DNA of 18,641 nt from JBAZOY01 sp041648505 (GTDB lineage: Bacteria; Desulfobacterota; Syntrophia; Syntrophales; CG2-30-49-12), in NCBI GenBank assembly GCA_041648505.1, contig JBAZOY010000049.1:1-18641 (forward strand), written 5' to 3'. The notes below the pieces were generated by a model. The model was not told the DNA's origin. It did no database searches and was given only the letters and a program-made list of their open reading frames with translations. Numbering within the stretch: the first letter of the stretch is position 1; every line of letters starts with the position of its first letter. Below, piece by piece: positions 1-7,516 of this stretch. Position numbers and translations under genes: made by a program.

Positions 1-1101
1 ACAGGAAAGCATATTCACCGTGTTAGAGCAGATGTCCAACTGCTGTTGAAGGGCCAATTCCGTGACATCAAATTACTCTTGAGTGCAGCCCCCTTTGAAC
101 ATGATGGTGAGAGATTTGCAATTGTTATCATTGAAGATATAACTGAGCTTGATGAACTTCGAAGACGGCTTAAGACTGAGCACAGCTTTGCCGGGATAAT
201 AGGAAGCGATATCCGGATGCAGGAACTCTTTGAGACCATAAGAGATGTCTCCGAGGTAAACGTCCCGGTTCTTATACAGGGTGAAAGCGGAACGGGGAAA
301 GAACTTGTTGCTGCAGCCATCCATAATGAAGGCCCCCGCGCAGACAAGCCCTTTGTAGCGTTAAACTGCGGTGCTCTGCCCGAGGGGTTACTGGAAAGCG
401 AACTTTTCGGACACGTGAAGGGTGCATTTACCGGGGCCCTGAGAGACAAGAAGGGCAGATTTGAGCTGGCCCATGGCGGTACACTTTTCCTCGATGAAAT
501 ATCGGAATTGTCAAAGGCCGTGCAGGTAAAACTACTGCGTGTACTTCAGGAGGGCACATTCGAGCATGTGGGCGGAGAAAAAACCATATCGGTGGATGTA
601 CGTATTATAAGTGCCACCAATCGCGAACTGAAGCAGGAGGTGGAAAAGGGTAACTTTCGCGAAGACCTGTATTATCGAATTAATGTTGTTCCCATTAACC
701 TGCCTCCTTTAAGGAAGCGAAAAAATGATATCCCCCTTCTTGTCAATCACTTCATCGAGAAAGCTGCCAATGAGGGGCAGAAGGCATCGGGCATTTCAGA
801 GGATGCCCTTGCGGTTATGATGGATTATTCATGGCCCGGAAATATCCGTGAACTCCAGAGCACAATACGATATGCCCTCGTGAAGGCCAAAGGTCAGGTT
901 ATCAGGCCCCAGGATCTTCCTGCGGAGCTGGAAAAACGGAAGACCGGTTCCTCCTCTCAAAGACCCTCAAAACTGGATAATAAAACCGTCCGTGATGCGC
1001 TGACCAGTGCGGGAGGAAACAAGAATAAAGCTGCCAGGATTATGGGGGTCAGCCGGTCTATTGTTTACCGCTTTTTATCAAGGAATGAAAGTGTTGCATG
1101 A
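1..1101 (+). CDS. NtrC-type sigma-54-dependent transcriptional activator (3' part, 5' end outside window)
   Basis: The reading frame is open from base 1, so the N-terminus lies upstream. The visible part begins with the end of what looks like a PAS-type sensor domain (FAIVIIEDITELDEL), then a full AAA+ sigma-54 interaction domain and a Fis-type helix-turn-helix. Diagnostic motifs are Walker A GESGTGKE, the sigma-54 contact loop GAFTGA, Walker B GGTLFLDEIS, the R-finger region with FREDLYYRINV, and WPGNIREL. The C-terminal helix-turn-helix is NKNKAARIMGVSRSIVYRFL, near residues 330-345 counted from codon 46. Proteins of this family bind upstream sites and hydrolyse ATP to open sigma-54 promoters. 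A sigma-54 promoter lies 300 bases after the stop codon, so this is the likely activator of the following operon. The signal sensed is unknown because the sensor domain is incomplete. Confidence 0.95.
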   Translation, partial: TGKHIHRVRADVQLLLKGQFRDIKLLLSAAPFEHDGERFAIVIIEDITELDELRRRLKTEHSFAGIIGSDIRMQELFETIRDVSEVNVPVLIQGESGTGKELVAAAIHNEGPRADKPFVALNCGALPEGLLESELFGHVKGAFTGALRDKKGRFELAHGGTLFLDEISELSKAVQVKLLRVLQEGTFEHVGGEKTISVDVRIISATNRELKQEVEKGNFREDLYYRINVVPINLPPLRKRKNDIPLLVNHFIEKAANEGQKASGISEDALAVMMDYSWPGNIRELQSTIRYALVKAKGQVIRPQDLPAELEKRKTGSSSQRPSKLDNKTVRDALTSAGGNKNKAARIMGVSRSIVYRFLSRNESVA

Positions 1102-1109
1102 AACATATA

Positions 1110-1132
1110 TGTGTCATGCTTCAATTGACACA
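1110..1132. promoter_or_regulatory. candidate upstream activator site (perfect 7-bp dyad)
   Basis: TGTGTCA at 1110-1116 and TGACACA at 1126-1132 form a perfect inverted repeat with a 9-base spacer. The dyad starts just after the activator's stop codon and sits about 270-290 bases upstream of the sigma-54 promoter, a usual distance for an enhancer-type site. The assignment to the adjacent activator is inference. It could also be a weak hairpin at the 3' end of the activator mRNA, but no run of T follows it. Confidence 0.4.
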
Positions 1133-1400
1133 AATCAACAAACTCTTTGATTTTATTATAAATAATTATTTATGCTGTTCAGTTAATCTGTCTTTTATAC
1201 AAAAAATTAAATAATTTGTCTTAAGTATTTCTGCTAAATATCTCGTAATATCTATTAGTTAACTATTGATATGTTTATATAGTAGAATATGTGTTACCAG
1301 TGTATTAGAAATTTAATGTTTCTAAATAACCGCCGGTTTGTTATTCGTAAGTAGTGATTATTTATGATTATATTCATTATTAAATTAAATATTATAAAAA

Positions 1401-1417
1401 TTGGCTCAAATCTTGCT
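1401..1417 (+). promoter_or_regulatory. sigma-54 (-24/-12) promoter
   Basis: TTGGCTCAAATCTTGCT has GG at 1403-1404 and GC at 1415-1416 with exactly 10 bases between, the spacing required by sigma-54. TTGC matches the -12 consensus. It lies between a sigma-54 activator gene and the operon that starts at 1754. Transcription would start near 1428, leaving a leader of about 325 bases. Confidence 0.75.
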
Positions 1418-1522
1418 TTATAATATTAAAAACATATATTTTGAAATAATTAATAAATATAGATAAGCAGTGATAAGGATTTTTCCTCATTATTTTTTGA
1501 AGTACCTGGTTGATATTTTAGG

Positions 1523-1555
1523 TCCGATAATTGAATCGGAAATCACAATTTGTGA
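1523..1555 (+). promoter_or_regulatory. leader dyads upstream of the reductase gene
   Basis: Two perfect inverted repeats follow each other in the predicted leader. TCCGAT/ATCGGA (1523-1528 and 1535-1540) has a 6-base loop. TCACAA/TTGTGA (1543-1548 and 1550-1555) has a single central base. The second looks more like a protein-binding palindrome than an RNA hairpin. No function can be assigned from sequence. Confidence 0.3.
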
Positions 1556-1591
1556 GATGAAGATAATAGGATTGCTTTGTTGGAATCCCAT

Positions 1592-1629
1592 GGAAATTTA
1601 TAAGTTTCCGTTTTGAGTAAAACCGGAAA
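1592..1629 (+). promoter_or_regulatory. two mutually exclusive leader hairpins
   Basis: TTTCCGTTTT (1605-1614) can pair with AAAACCGGAAA (1619-1629) across a 4-base loop with one bulged C. Its first five bases, TTTCC (1605-1609), can instead pair with GGAAA at 1592-1596. The two stems compete for the same strand, as in attenuators and riboswitch-like leaders. I recognise no known riboswitch class here, and no U-run follows either stem. Confidence 0.3.
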
Positions 1630-1753
1630 GACTAGATACCGTTAATATGTCGCTTACCATTGGCAAACTGGTCATTACCACGGTGAACACGATAATGCTT
1701 AATTAGTTCCAATTGATAGAAGAGTACATTGATCAACAAATCAGGAGAATAAG

Positions 1754-4291
1754 ATGGATGCAAATATGAAGATATGGCAAAGCAGAGAACTTGCCAAGAT
1801 CCTTGACCAGTGCCTCGGTGAGGAGATGCCACCCTGTAAAGCAGCGTGTCCCCTTCATGTTGATGCCAAGAGATATGTGGATAGTATTGCTCAGGGGAAA
1901 TGCGATGAATCCCTATCAGTGGTTTGCGAGAGACTTCCCTTCCCTGGGATTCTGGGACGCATCTGCATGCATCCTTGCGAATCAAAGTGTCGCAGGGGCG
2001 ACAAGGACGAACCAATCGCGATAGCGGCTCTGAAGCGATTTGCAACTGACCATGGAACTGCGCTGGACACTGGCGCGACTCCGGAGGAGACGAGAAAAGA
2101 GAGAGTAGCTGTCATCGGAGCGGGTCCTGCAGGCCTGATGGCTGCCTATGAGTTGAGAAAGATAGGGTACCAGGTCACCATCTTAGAAGCGTTGCCTTTT
2201 GCCGGCGGTATGATGCGCGCGGGTATTCCTGAATGGCGTCTACCTCGTGCTGTGTTGGAGGGTGAAATTGGTATTGTGGAAAGAATGGGAGCTGAGATCA
2301 GATTCAACACCGTAGTGGGTAAGAACATAGCGCTAGACGATCTCAGACGAGATTTTGATGCTGTGTTTGTTGCGGTTGGTGCGCATGCAGGCAGCAAGCT
2401 GGGGATCCCCGGCGAAGGCTTGGCAGGTGTGTATCAAGGTGTAGCTTTTCTTAGAGCAGTCAACATGGGGGAGAAGGTCGCTGTGGGCAAGGTGGTTGTG
2501 GTAGTGGGCGGGGGGAACGTTGCCCTTGACGCTGCCAGGGCGGCTCTTCGTCTGGGGGCAAGCTCAGTCAGTGTCGTGTATCGCAGATCCAGGACTGAGA
2601 TGCCAGTGGTAAAGAGTGAGGTTGACGAAGCCGAGCAGGAGGGGGTGAAGATTCGCTTTTTGGCAACTCCAATAAAGATTGTCGAAGAAGGAGGCCATGT
2701 ATCAGGTTTGCGATGTATCGAAATGGAGTTGAGAGAGCTTGATAAGGGTGGGCGGAGGAAGCCTGTTCCAGTTACCGGCTCTGAGTTTATGATGAAAGCT
2801 GATATGGTTATTGTCGCAATTGGACAGAGCCCTGACCTGTCTTTTATCGGTCAGGAAGAATCTTTATTGATGACGACAGGTGGACTACTGTCGGCGGATG
2901 CCTTGACACTACAGACAGGGCTCAGAGGAGTTTTCGCTGGTGGAGACACGGTGACTGGGCCAGCTGCAGTTGTCGATGCTCTTGCTGCAGGCAGGAAGGC
3001 AGCTTTTTCCATAGATCGGTATCTCCGCGGTGAAGATATGTCAGTGAACAGAGAAAGGGAATGTTCACAAAATAGCAGGCTGACGGTGGAACTGGAAGGT
3101 GTAGAGCTGGCGCAGAGGGTGGCTATGCCCACACTGCCGGTGGATGAGAGGACGGGCTTTGACGAGGTTGAGCTTGGCTATAGTGAAGAGGAGGCAAAAC
3201 AGGAGGCCGATCGGTGTCTCAGGTGTGAATGTAAGACGTGTGTGAAGGAATGCGAGTTTTTGGCAGCTTATTGCGAGGCGCCAAAGGAGCTTGCGGAGAG
3301 GATCGCGGGGGGTGCATGTATAGAGACGCCAGAAACTGTGTTTGCTTGCAACCTTTGTTCACTGTGTGAGATGGTGTGCCCCAATGATCTTAACGTGGGC
3401 AGAATGTGCCTCGACATGCGCCGGCAAATGGTTGAGAGAGGTCTCGCTCCCCTACCGAAGCATCAGCCGGTGATCTCAACCTATGAGTTCGTTAAGTCTG
3501 ATGCCTTCGCTCTCACCTTGTCCGACTCGGCTACTCAAGAGACCAAGCGATTTTTTTTCCCCGGGTGCAATCTGTCTGCCTACTCGCCGGATTTAGTGCA
3601 GAAGACCTATGAGTACCTGTGCAACAAACTACCGGGAACGGGTATAATCTTGGGCTGTTGCGGCGGTCCAGTGTACGGCATCGGCGATCAGGCCCGGTTT
3701 CTGGAGGTGAACAGCAAGGTCGTCTCGGAGATGAAGGGAAGGGGTGCCTTGGAGATGATTGCCGCGTGTCCTCATTGTTACCACATCTTCCATGAGCATG
3801 CCACGGATATTAAGTTAATCTCCCTTTACGAAGTAATAGCGGAGCAAGGACTCCCTGAGGGCGCAAGGCTGTCAGCCAATAACGTCTTTTCTCTTCACGA
3901 TTCCTGCAACACGAGACACGAAGTGCAGGTGCAGGAGGCCGTTAGACAGTTGCTGAAGGATCTGGGCTGCACTATTCACGAGCCGAAATTCTCTCGGGAG
4001 ATGACCCGCTGTTGTGGAATGGGTGGCATGGCCGCCTTTGCGGATTTTAAACTGGCAAACAAGATCATTACGCGCAGAACAAGAGAGATGCCACACGATG
4101 TCGTGAGCTATTGTGCGTCATGTCGTGACGCCTTTGCTATGGTTGGGAAATCTTCATTGCATCTTCTTGATCTTATCTTCAACTCGGAGTGGGAACAGGC
4201 CAAGAAGAATCGACCCAAGCAGGGCCCTGCGAAGCAGAAGACTCAATCCGAGTTGAGGGAAAGACTTCTAAAAGGTGCAAAGATGGCCTGA
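1754..4291 (+). CDS. GltD-like NAD(P)H oxidoreductase fused to ferredoxin and CCG (HdrB/GlpC-like) domains
   Basis: This 845-residue cytoplasmic fusion protein is a candidate electron-input module. ATG 1754 is preceded by AGGAG at 1743-1747. Residues 1-100 form the Cys-rich Fe-S domain of glutamate synthase small subunit (GltD)-type proteins, with CKAACPLHVD near 28-37 and CMHPCESKCRRG near 71-82. Next come an FAD-binding VAVIGAGPAGLMAAYEL (about 118-134) and an NADPH-binding VVGGGNVALDAARAAL (about 251-266) followed by YRRSRTEMP, a GltD signature. Near residues 489-543 there is a ferredoxin-like part (CLRCECKTCVKEC and CNLCSLCEMVCP). Two CCG domains follow (GCCGG near 635 and RCCGMGG near 753, with CPHC and CASC), as in HdrB/HdrD and GlpC. 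It is the first gene after the sigma-54 promoter. The final acceptor is unknown; the activator and HAD-like pair downstream are my inference. Confidence 0.88.
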   Translation: MDANMKIWQSRELAKILDQCLGEEMPPCKAACPLHVDAKRYVDSIAQGKCDESLSVVCERLPFPGILGRICMHPCESKCRRGDKDEPIAIAALKRFATDHGTALDTGATPEETRKERVAVIGAGPAGLMAAYELRKIGYQVTILEALPFAGGMMRAGIPEWRLPRAVLEGEIGIVERMGAEIRFNTVVGKNIALDDLRRDFDAVFVAVGAHAGSKLGIPGEGLAGVYQGVAFLRAVNMGEKVAVGKVVVVVGGGNVALDAARAALRLGASSVSVVYRRSRTEMPVVKSEVDEAEQEGVKIRFLATPIKIVEEGGHVSGLRCIEMELRELDKGGRRKPVPVTGSEFMMKADMVIVAIGQSPDLSFIGQEESLLMTTGGLLSADALTLQTGLRGVFAGGDTVTGPAAVVDALAAGRKAAFSIDRYLRGEDMSVNRERECSQNSRLTVELEGVELAQRVAMPTLPVDERTGFDEVELGYSEEEAKQEADRCLRCECKTCVKECEFLAAYCEAPKELAERIAGGACIETPETVFACNLCSLCEMVCPNDLNVGRMCLDMRRQMVERGLAPLPKHQPVISTYEFVKSDAFALTLSDSATQETKRFFFPGCNLSAYSPDLVQKTYEYLCNKLPGTGIILGCCGGPVYGIGDQARFLEVNSKVVSEMKGRGALEMIAACPHCYHIFHEHATDIKLISLYEVIAEQGLPEGARLSANNVFSLHDSCNTRHEVQVQEAVRQLLKDLGCTIHEPKFSREMTRCCGMGGMAAFADFKLANKIITRRTREMPHDVVSYCASCRDAFAMVGKSSLHLLDLIFNSEWEQAKKNRPKQGPAKQKTQSELRERLLKGAKMA

Positions 4292-4493
4292 GTGTGATCA
4301 TTGTTGGTTCCCTCACCTGCCTTACCTACCTATCCATTCCCTCACTCGAAGACTAGGTAGTCAGTTTTGAAGAGTATTTTGCTACCGTGCAAAGGGTGGT
4401 TCCGTATAGATTATTATTTGCCTGTGATTCCGACAAAAGCTGTTATGGATAATAGCGGTGGCCCGGGAGGCTTCTTGTTTGAGGAAAGGGGAA
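4292..4493. other. intergenic stretch, no gene seen
   Basis: I see no coding potential here on either strand. The only structure is a weak inverted repeat, CTACCTA/TAGGTAG at 4326-4332 and 4354-4360 with a 21-base loop. It has no T-run and is not a convincing terminator. The following small gene starts at or after 4494. Confidence 0.4.
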
Positions 4494-4519
4494 ATGGACA
4501 TTAAATTCACTCCGATGAA

Positions 4520-4747
4520 ATGGATGAGAAAAAGAAAGGGTTAGAGATTTATTTTAATTATCGTGCTCTCACCGATGATGAGACAAAGAAATATGGAACG
4601 CAGAATACGCAGGAAATGTTGACATCATCTGTACTGAGCAGAATATCTTCCGAGATCAGTGAGAAAGGAGGTGTACGGGAATTTGGTAGAAATGACCCAT
4701 TGAAGGAAGTTATAATAAACTTACTGGGAACCGTCATCACAATTTAA
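4520..4747 (+). CDS. small hypothetical protein (75 aa)
   Basis: This is a charged 75-residue soluble protein with no signal peptide, membrane segment or cysteines; I do not recognise the family. The interior FNYRALTDDETKKYG is followed by a helix-like stretch and a hydrophobic tail, INLLGTVITI. The start is doubtful. ATG 4520 has no ribosome binding site, while ATG 4494 has a good purine-rich one (AGGAAAGGGG, 4482-4491) but reads MDIKFTPMKWMRKRKG and stops after 16 codons. A single -1 shift near 4520-4535 would join the two frames. The gene lies between the fusion reductase and the HAD-like subunits. It may be a frameshifted gene, a sequencing error or a real short ORF. Confidence 0.45.
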   Translation: MDEKKKGLEIYFNYRALTDDETKKYGTQNTQEMLTSSVLSRISSEISEKGGVREFGRNDPLKEVIINLLGTVITI

Positions 4748-4810
4748 TAAGGATATACTATGAAAAACCCCTGAGTATACCAGTGGACAGTCAAGTTCGA
4801 AGGCGTAAGA

Positions 4811-4842
4811 GTTGGTTAGAGCAGTAATAAAGACTAACTAAC
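4811..4842 (+). promoter_or_regulatory. 9-bp hairpin in the leader of the first HAD-like gene
   Basis: GTTGGTTAG (4811-4819) can pair with CTAACTAAC (4834-4842) over a 14-base loop, with one G-U pair in RNA. It lies 44 bases before the start codon of the first HAD-like gene and has no following T-run. It could be an mRNA processing or stabilising element that sets expression of the two subunits; this is speculative. Confidence 0.3.
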
Positions 4843-4873
4843 GAAAGGGGATAGCAATTGATTTACATACAAT

Positions 4874-4879
4874 AGGAGG
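4874..4879 (+). promoter_or_regulatory. ribosome binding site fixing the start at ATG 4886
   Basis: AGGAGG ends directly against an in-frame TTG at 4880, which is too close for initiation. ATG 4886 is six bases downstream and is therefore chosen as the start. Confidence 0.8.
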
Positions 4880-4885
4880 TTGAAT

Positions 4886-6037
4886 ATGGATGCAAAAGAT
4901 AAGCTTTCAGCACACATGACTGAGAGGTATAAGGAGTTAAAGAAGAAAAGGGAAGAGGGGGTGAAGATTATTGGGTATACCCCTGGAGGGTATATGCCTG
5001 AGGAGTTGGTATATGCCGCAGGAGCGATTCCTGTATGTCTTTTCCGTGGCGGAGACCACGAGGCAGTGGCGGAGAGTGCGGCATATCTCCCACGTTTTCT
5101 CGATACCTTCTGTCGTTCTCAGATAGGGTACAAGATGTTAGGGGAGCCACTTTATCAGATGATAGATCTTCTTATTGTACCTGTTACAGACACTAATATG
5201 CGTTCGATAGCCGATTCTTTGAATTATTATACAGATACTAAGATATTCAGGTACGGTGTACCGCACAATAAGGAGGAAGGTGCTTACAATTATTATTTGG
5301 AAGGGTTGAGCCTTCTCAAAGAGAAGCTTGAGGATTTTACGGGGAATAAAATAGATGATGGAAAGCTTCGAGAAGCGGTAGAGTTAGGAAACAAGATGAG
5401 GAGTTTATTTAAGGAGATAAGTTTACTGAGGAAGCAGGATAAGTTACCAATATCGGGCCAGGAGTTTGTAAAGTTAAGTCATGCATCCTATATTGCCGAT
5501 CTGCCTGTATTTGTTGAGATATTAGAATCTCTTTTGGCTGAGCTGAAGAATAAAGAAGGTGAAAAGCTTTCGGGTCCTCGTTTGCTTATGACAGGTTCTA
5601 CTTTGGCTATGGGAGATTATAAGATGTTTGAGTTAGTCGAGGGGGCTGGCTCTGACATAGTGGTCGAGGAGTTCGCTGAGGGAGTAAGGCCTTATTGGGA
5701 CAATGTGGAAATGAATGGAGGCTCGATTCTCAAGGCTATAGCAGATACATATTTTATGAAGAGGAATCCTCCTGCTTGGAACAGACCTTCTGGAGAGAGA
5801 ATAGATTACATATTGAATTTAGCTAAGGAGTTTAAGGTTGACGGTCTTTTATGGTACCAGACTATGTACCGTGATGGGTATGACCTTCAGTCATTGTATT
5901 TTGAGAAGAAGATAAAAGATAAAGCCAATCTGCCTATGTTGAAGATAGAGACGGACTATGACGTGTCTGAGAAGGGACCGTTCAGAACGAGGATTGAGGC
6001 ATTTGTTGAGATGTTAAATCAAAAGAGAGGTCTCTAG
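4886..6037 (+). CDS. HgdB/BcrC-like 2-hydroxyacyl-CoA dehydratase family subunit, degenerate cluster site
   Basis: This is a 383-residue protein of the HgdB family (2-hydroxyglutaryl-CoA dehydratase D-component, benzoyl-CoA reductase B/C, double-cubane proteins). The N-terminal IIGYTPGGYMPEELVYAAGA is a family hallmark. Members normally hold a [4Fe-4S] cluster with three Cys ligands and are reduced by an ATP-dependent activator. Only two cysteines exist here. C76 (in DTFCRS) matches the first ligand. Aligning by hand with the next gene, the second ligand position is T103 (PVTDTN) and the third is an Arg in the motif VDGLLWYQTMYR. It may therefore be a structural or cluster-less partner of the next gene's product, or use a different substrate site. 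It lies 19 bases before the next gene, which suggests co-translation. Confidence 0.85.
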   Translation: MDAKDKLSAHMTERYKELKKKREEGVKIIGYTPGGYMPEELVYAAGAIPVCLFRGGDHEAVAESAAYLPRFLDTFCRSQIGYKMLGEPLYQMIDLLIVPVTDTNMRSIADSLNYYTDTKIFRYGVPHNKEEGAYNYYLEGLSLLKEKLEDFTGNKIDDGKLREAVELGNKMRSLFKEISLLRKQDKLPISGQEFVKLSHASYIADLPVFVEILESLLAELKNKEGEKLSGPRLLMTGSTLAMGDYKMFELVEGAGSDIVVEEFAEGVRPYWDNVEMNGGSILKAIADTYFMKRNPPAWNRPSGERIDYILNLAKEFKVDGLLWYQTMYRDGYDLQSLYFEKKIKDKANLPMLKIETDYDVSEKGPFRTRIEAFVEMLNQKRGL

Positions 6038-6056
6038 GATTATAAGGAGGTGTCAC

Positions 6057-7442
6057 GTGTATACAGATTTTATGAAATTTTGTGGTTATGAAGATGATGA
6101 ACTTGAGAAAGAGAGGCCTAGGGTAGAAAAAGCGTTTAAAATCCTTGGCATAGGGAAAGAAGATATGGCTCATGCTGAGGCTAGGGTCAAAAAATATTTT
6201 GATATTTCTCTTGACGGCATAGTGAAGGCAATACGGGTATGGATGGAGGAACTGGTAACGTTGGTTATCTGTCGGGATGAGTTCAAGACGGTCATTTATA
6301 GTGATTGGCCTCTTCCAGGTTCTATGATGATGGCTCTACGCCGTCTTTCAGATGACTTGTATACAACGAGTATAGGAGAGACGCTGAACGTCACCATGGG
6401 ACAGATATTTGATAAACTCACACCGATTCTTGAAGCTGGCGAGAAAGCCGGAGTAAGTGCGGGAGAGGGCCACTGCGCCCTCTGGCAGGTTCACGTAGGG
6501 GCTATTGCAATGGGGATTATACCTAAACCTGATCTGATAGTTACACCTGCTTGGTACTGTGATCAGGCGTCGGAGGCAGACCAGCTTTTGTCTGAAGTCT
6601 ACGATATTCCAGTTGCTTATTTCGACGGGGTTATGGACGATGAGTGGGGGGAATGGCCTGATAAGATGAGTGAAAGGCGGCTCCGGTATGTTGGAAGTCA
6701 GTTGGACAAGGTTATGAAACAAATGGAAGAGGTTGTCGGTGTTCCGTTTACGGAAGAGATCCTGAAAGCCGGTGTAAAGGAAAACGCAATTTTTTACTCT
6801 AACTTTAATAACCTGGTGGAATTAGTAGGAAAAAGCGACCCCCAGGTAACAAGTCAGGCGAATCTTAACCTTCTGTATTGGATGTCCAATACCCCTATGA
6901 GAAAAAAGGATGAGGCAGTACAAGCCATAACTTCGCTGATTAGACAGCTGAAAGAGAGGGTTAACAGGGGTGAGGGTGTCCTGCCCAAAGGTGCTCCTAA
7001 GGTATATTATGGAATCAGGCAGGCCGTTGATCCTTCTATTCTGAGGATGGTGGAGGATGCCGGGTTATCGATAGCTGTTTGTCAAATTGATTGGTTGACT
7101 CCCAGTGAGAAAACAAAGGCGAAATCAACCGATTATTCGCAGAAGATAATGGAAGGATTCTATAAGCGTGGTCATTTATATTCGTGCCAGGGTGGGATAG
7201 ATTACTTCAGTGAGTATTGCAAGGAGTGGAATGTAGACGGGTACATCATGGCCTATCCCTTTTCCTGCCGTCCATGGTGCATTCTGCCCATCATGGTAAC
7301 GAAAGAAGTAACTGAGAAACTGGGTATCCCCAGCCTGGTACTGGAAGGTGATGTCTATGATACCCGAAATTACAGTGCAGGGCAGGCGAGAACAAGGGTT
7401 GAGACGTTTGCTGAGCTTTTAAAGATGAGGAAAGCTGGATAG
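6057..7442 (+). CDS. HgdB/BcrB-like 2-hydroxyacyl-CoA dehydratase family subunit with intact Cys ligands
   Basis: This 461-residue protein starts at GTG 6057, six bases after AGGAGG (6045-6050). It belongs to the same family as the preceding gene and is the longer, BcrB-like type. The cluster ligands are visible: C140 in GEGHCALW, C168 in PAWYCDQA, and C404 in PFSCRPWC, with a fourth nearby Cys at 408. The C-terminal IPSLVLEGDVYDTR matches the family's conserved acidic motif. The expected role is the active, cluster-bearing half of a heterodimer that takes one electron at very low potential from the activator encoded at 8748. The substrate cannot be read from sequence. Possibilities include a 2-hydroxyacyl-CoA, an aromatic acyl-CoA, or a small molecule as in double-cubane cluster proteins. 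SCRPWC carries an extra Cys compared with what I expect at the third site. Confidence 0.87.
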   Translation: MYTDFMKFCGYEDDELEKERPRVEKAFKILGIGKEDMAHAEARVKKYFDISLDGIVKAIRVWMEELVTLVICRDEFKTVIYSDWPLPGSMMMALRRLSDDLYTTSIGETLNVTMGQIFDKLTPILEAGEKAGVSAGEGHCALWQVHVGAIAMGIIPKPDLIVTPAWYCDQASEADQLLSEVYDIPVAYFDGVMDDEWGEWPDKMSERRLRYVGSQLDKVMKQMEEVVGVPFTEEILKAGVKENAIFYSNFNNLVELVGKSDPQVTSQANLNLLYWMSNTPMRKKDEAVQAITSLIRQLKERVNRGEGVLPKGAPKVYYGIRQAVDPSILRMVEDAGLSIAVCQIDWLTPSEKTKAKSTDYSQKIMEGFYKRGHLYSCQGGIDYFSEYCKEWNVDGYIMAYPFSCRPWCILPIMVTKEVTEKLGIPSLVLEGDVYDTRNYSAGQARTRVETFAELLKMRKAG

Positions 7443-7516
7443 ATAAGCAAATATGGGCTTTTGGTTTCTAAAACCGTCGCATAAAAAGTTTATCTACCAG
7501 TTAAGAAGGAGAAAAA

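Noticed and set aside
4326..4360. Inverted repeat CTACCTA/TAGGTAG as terminator of the reductase gene
   Set aside because: The loop is 21 bases, the stem is weak and no T-run follows.
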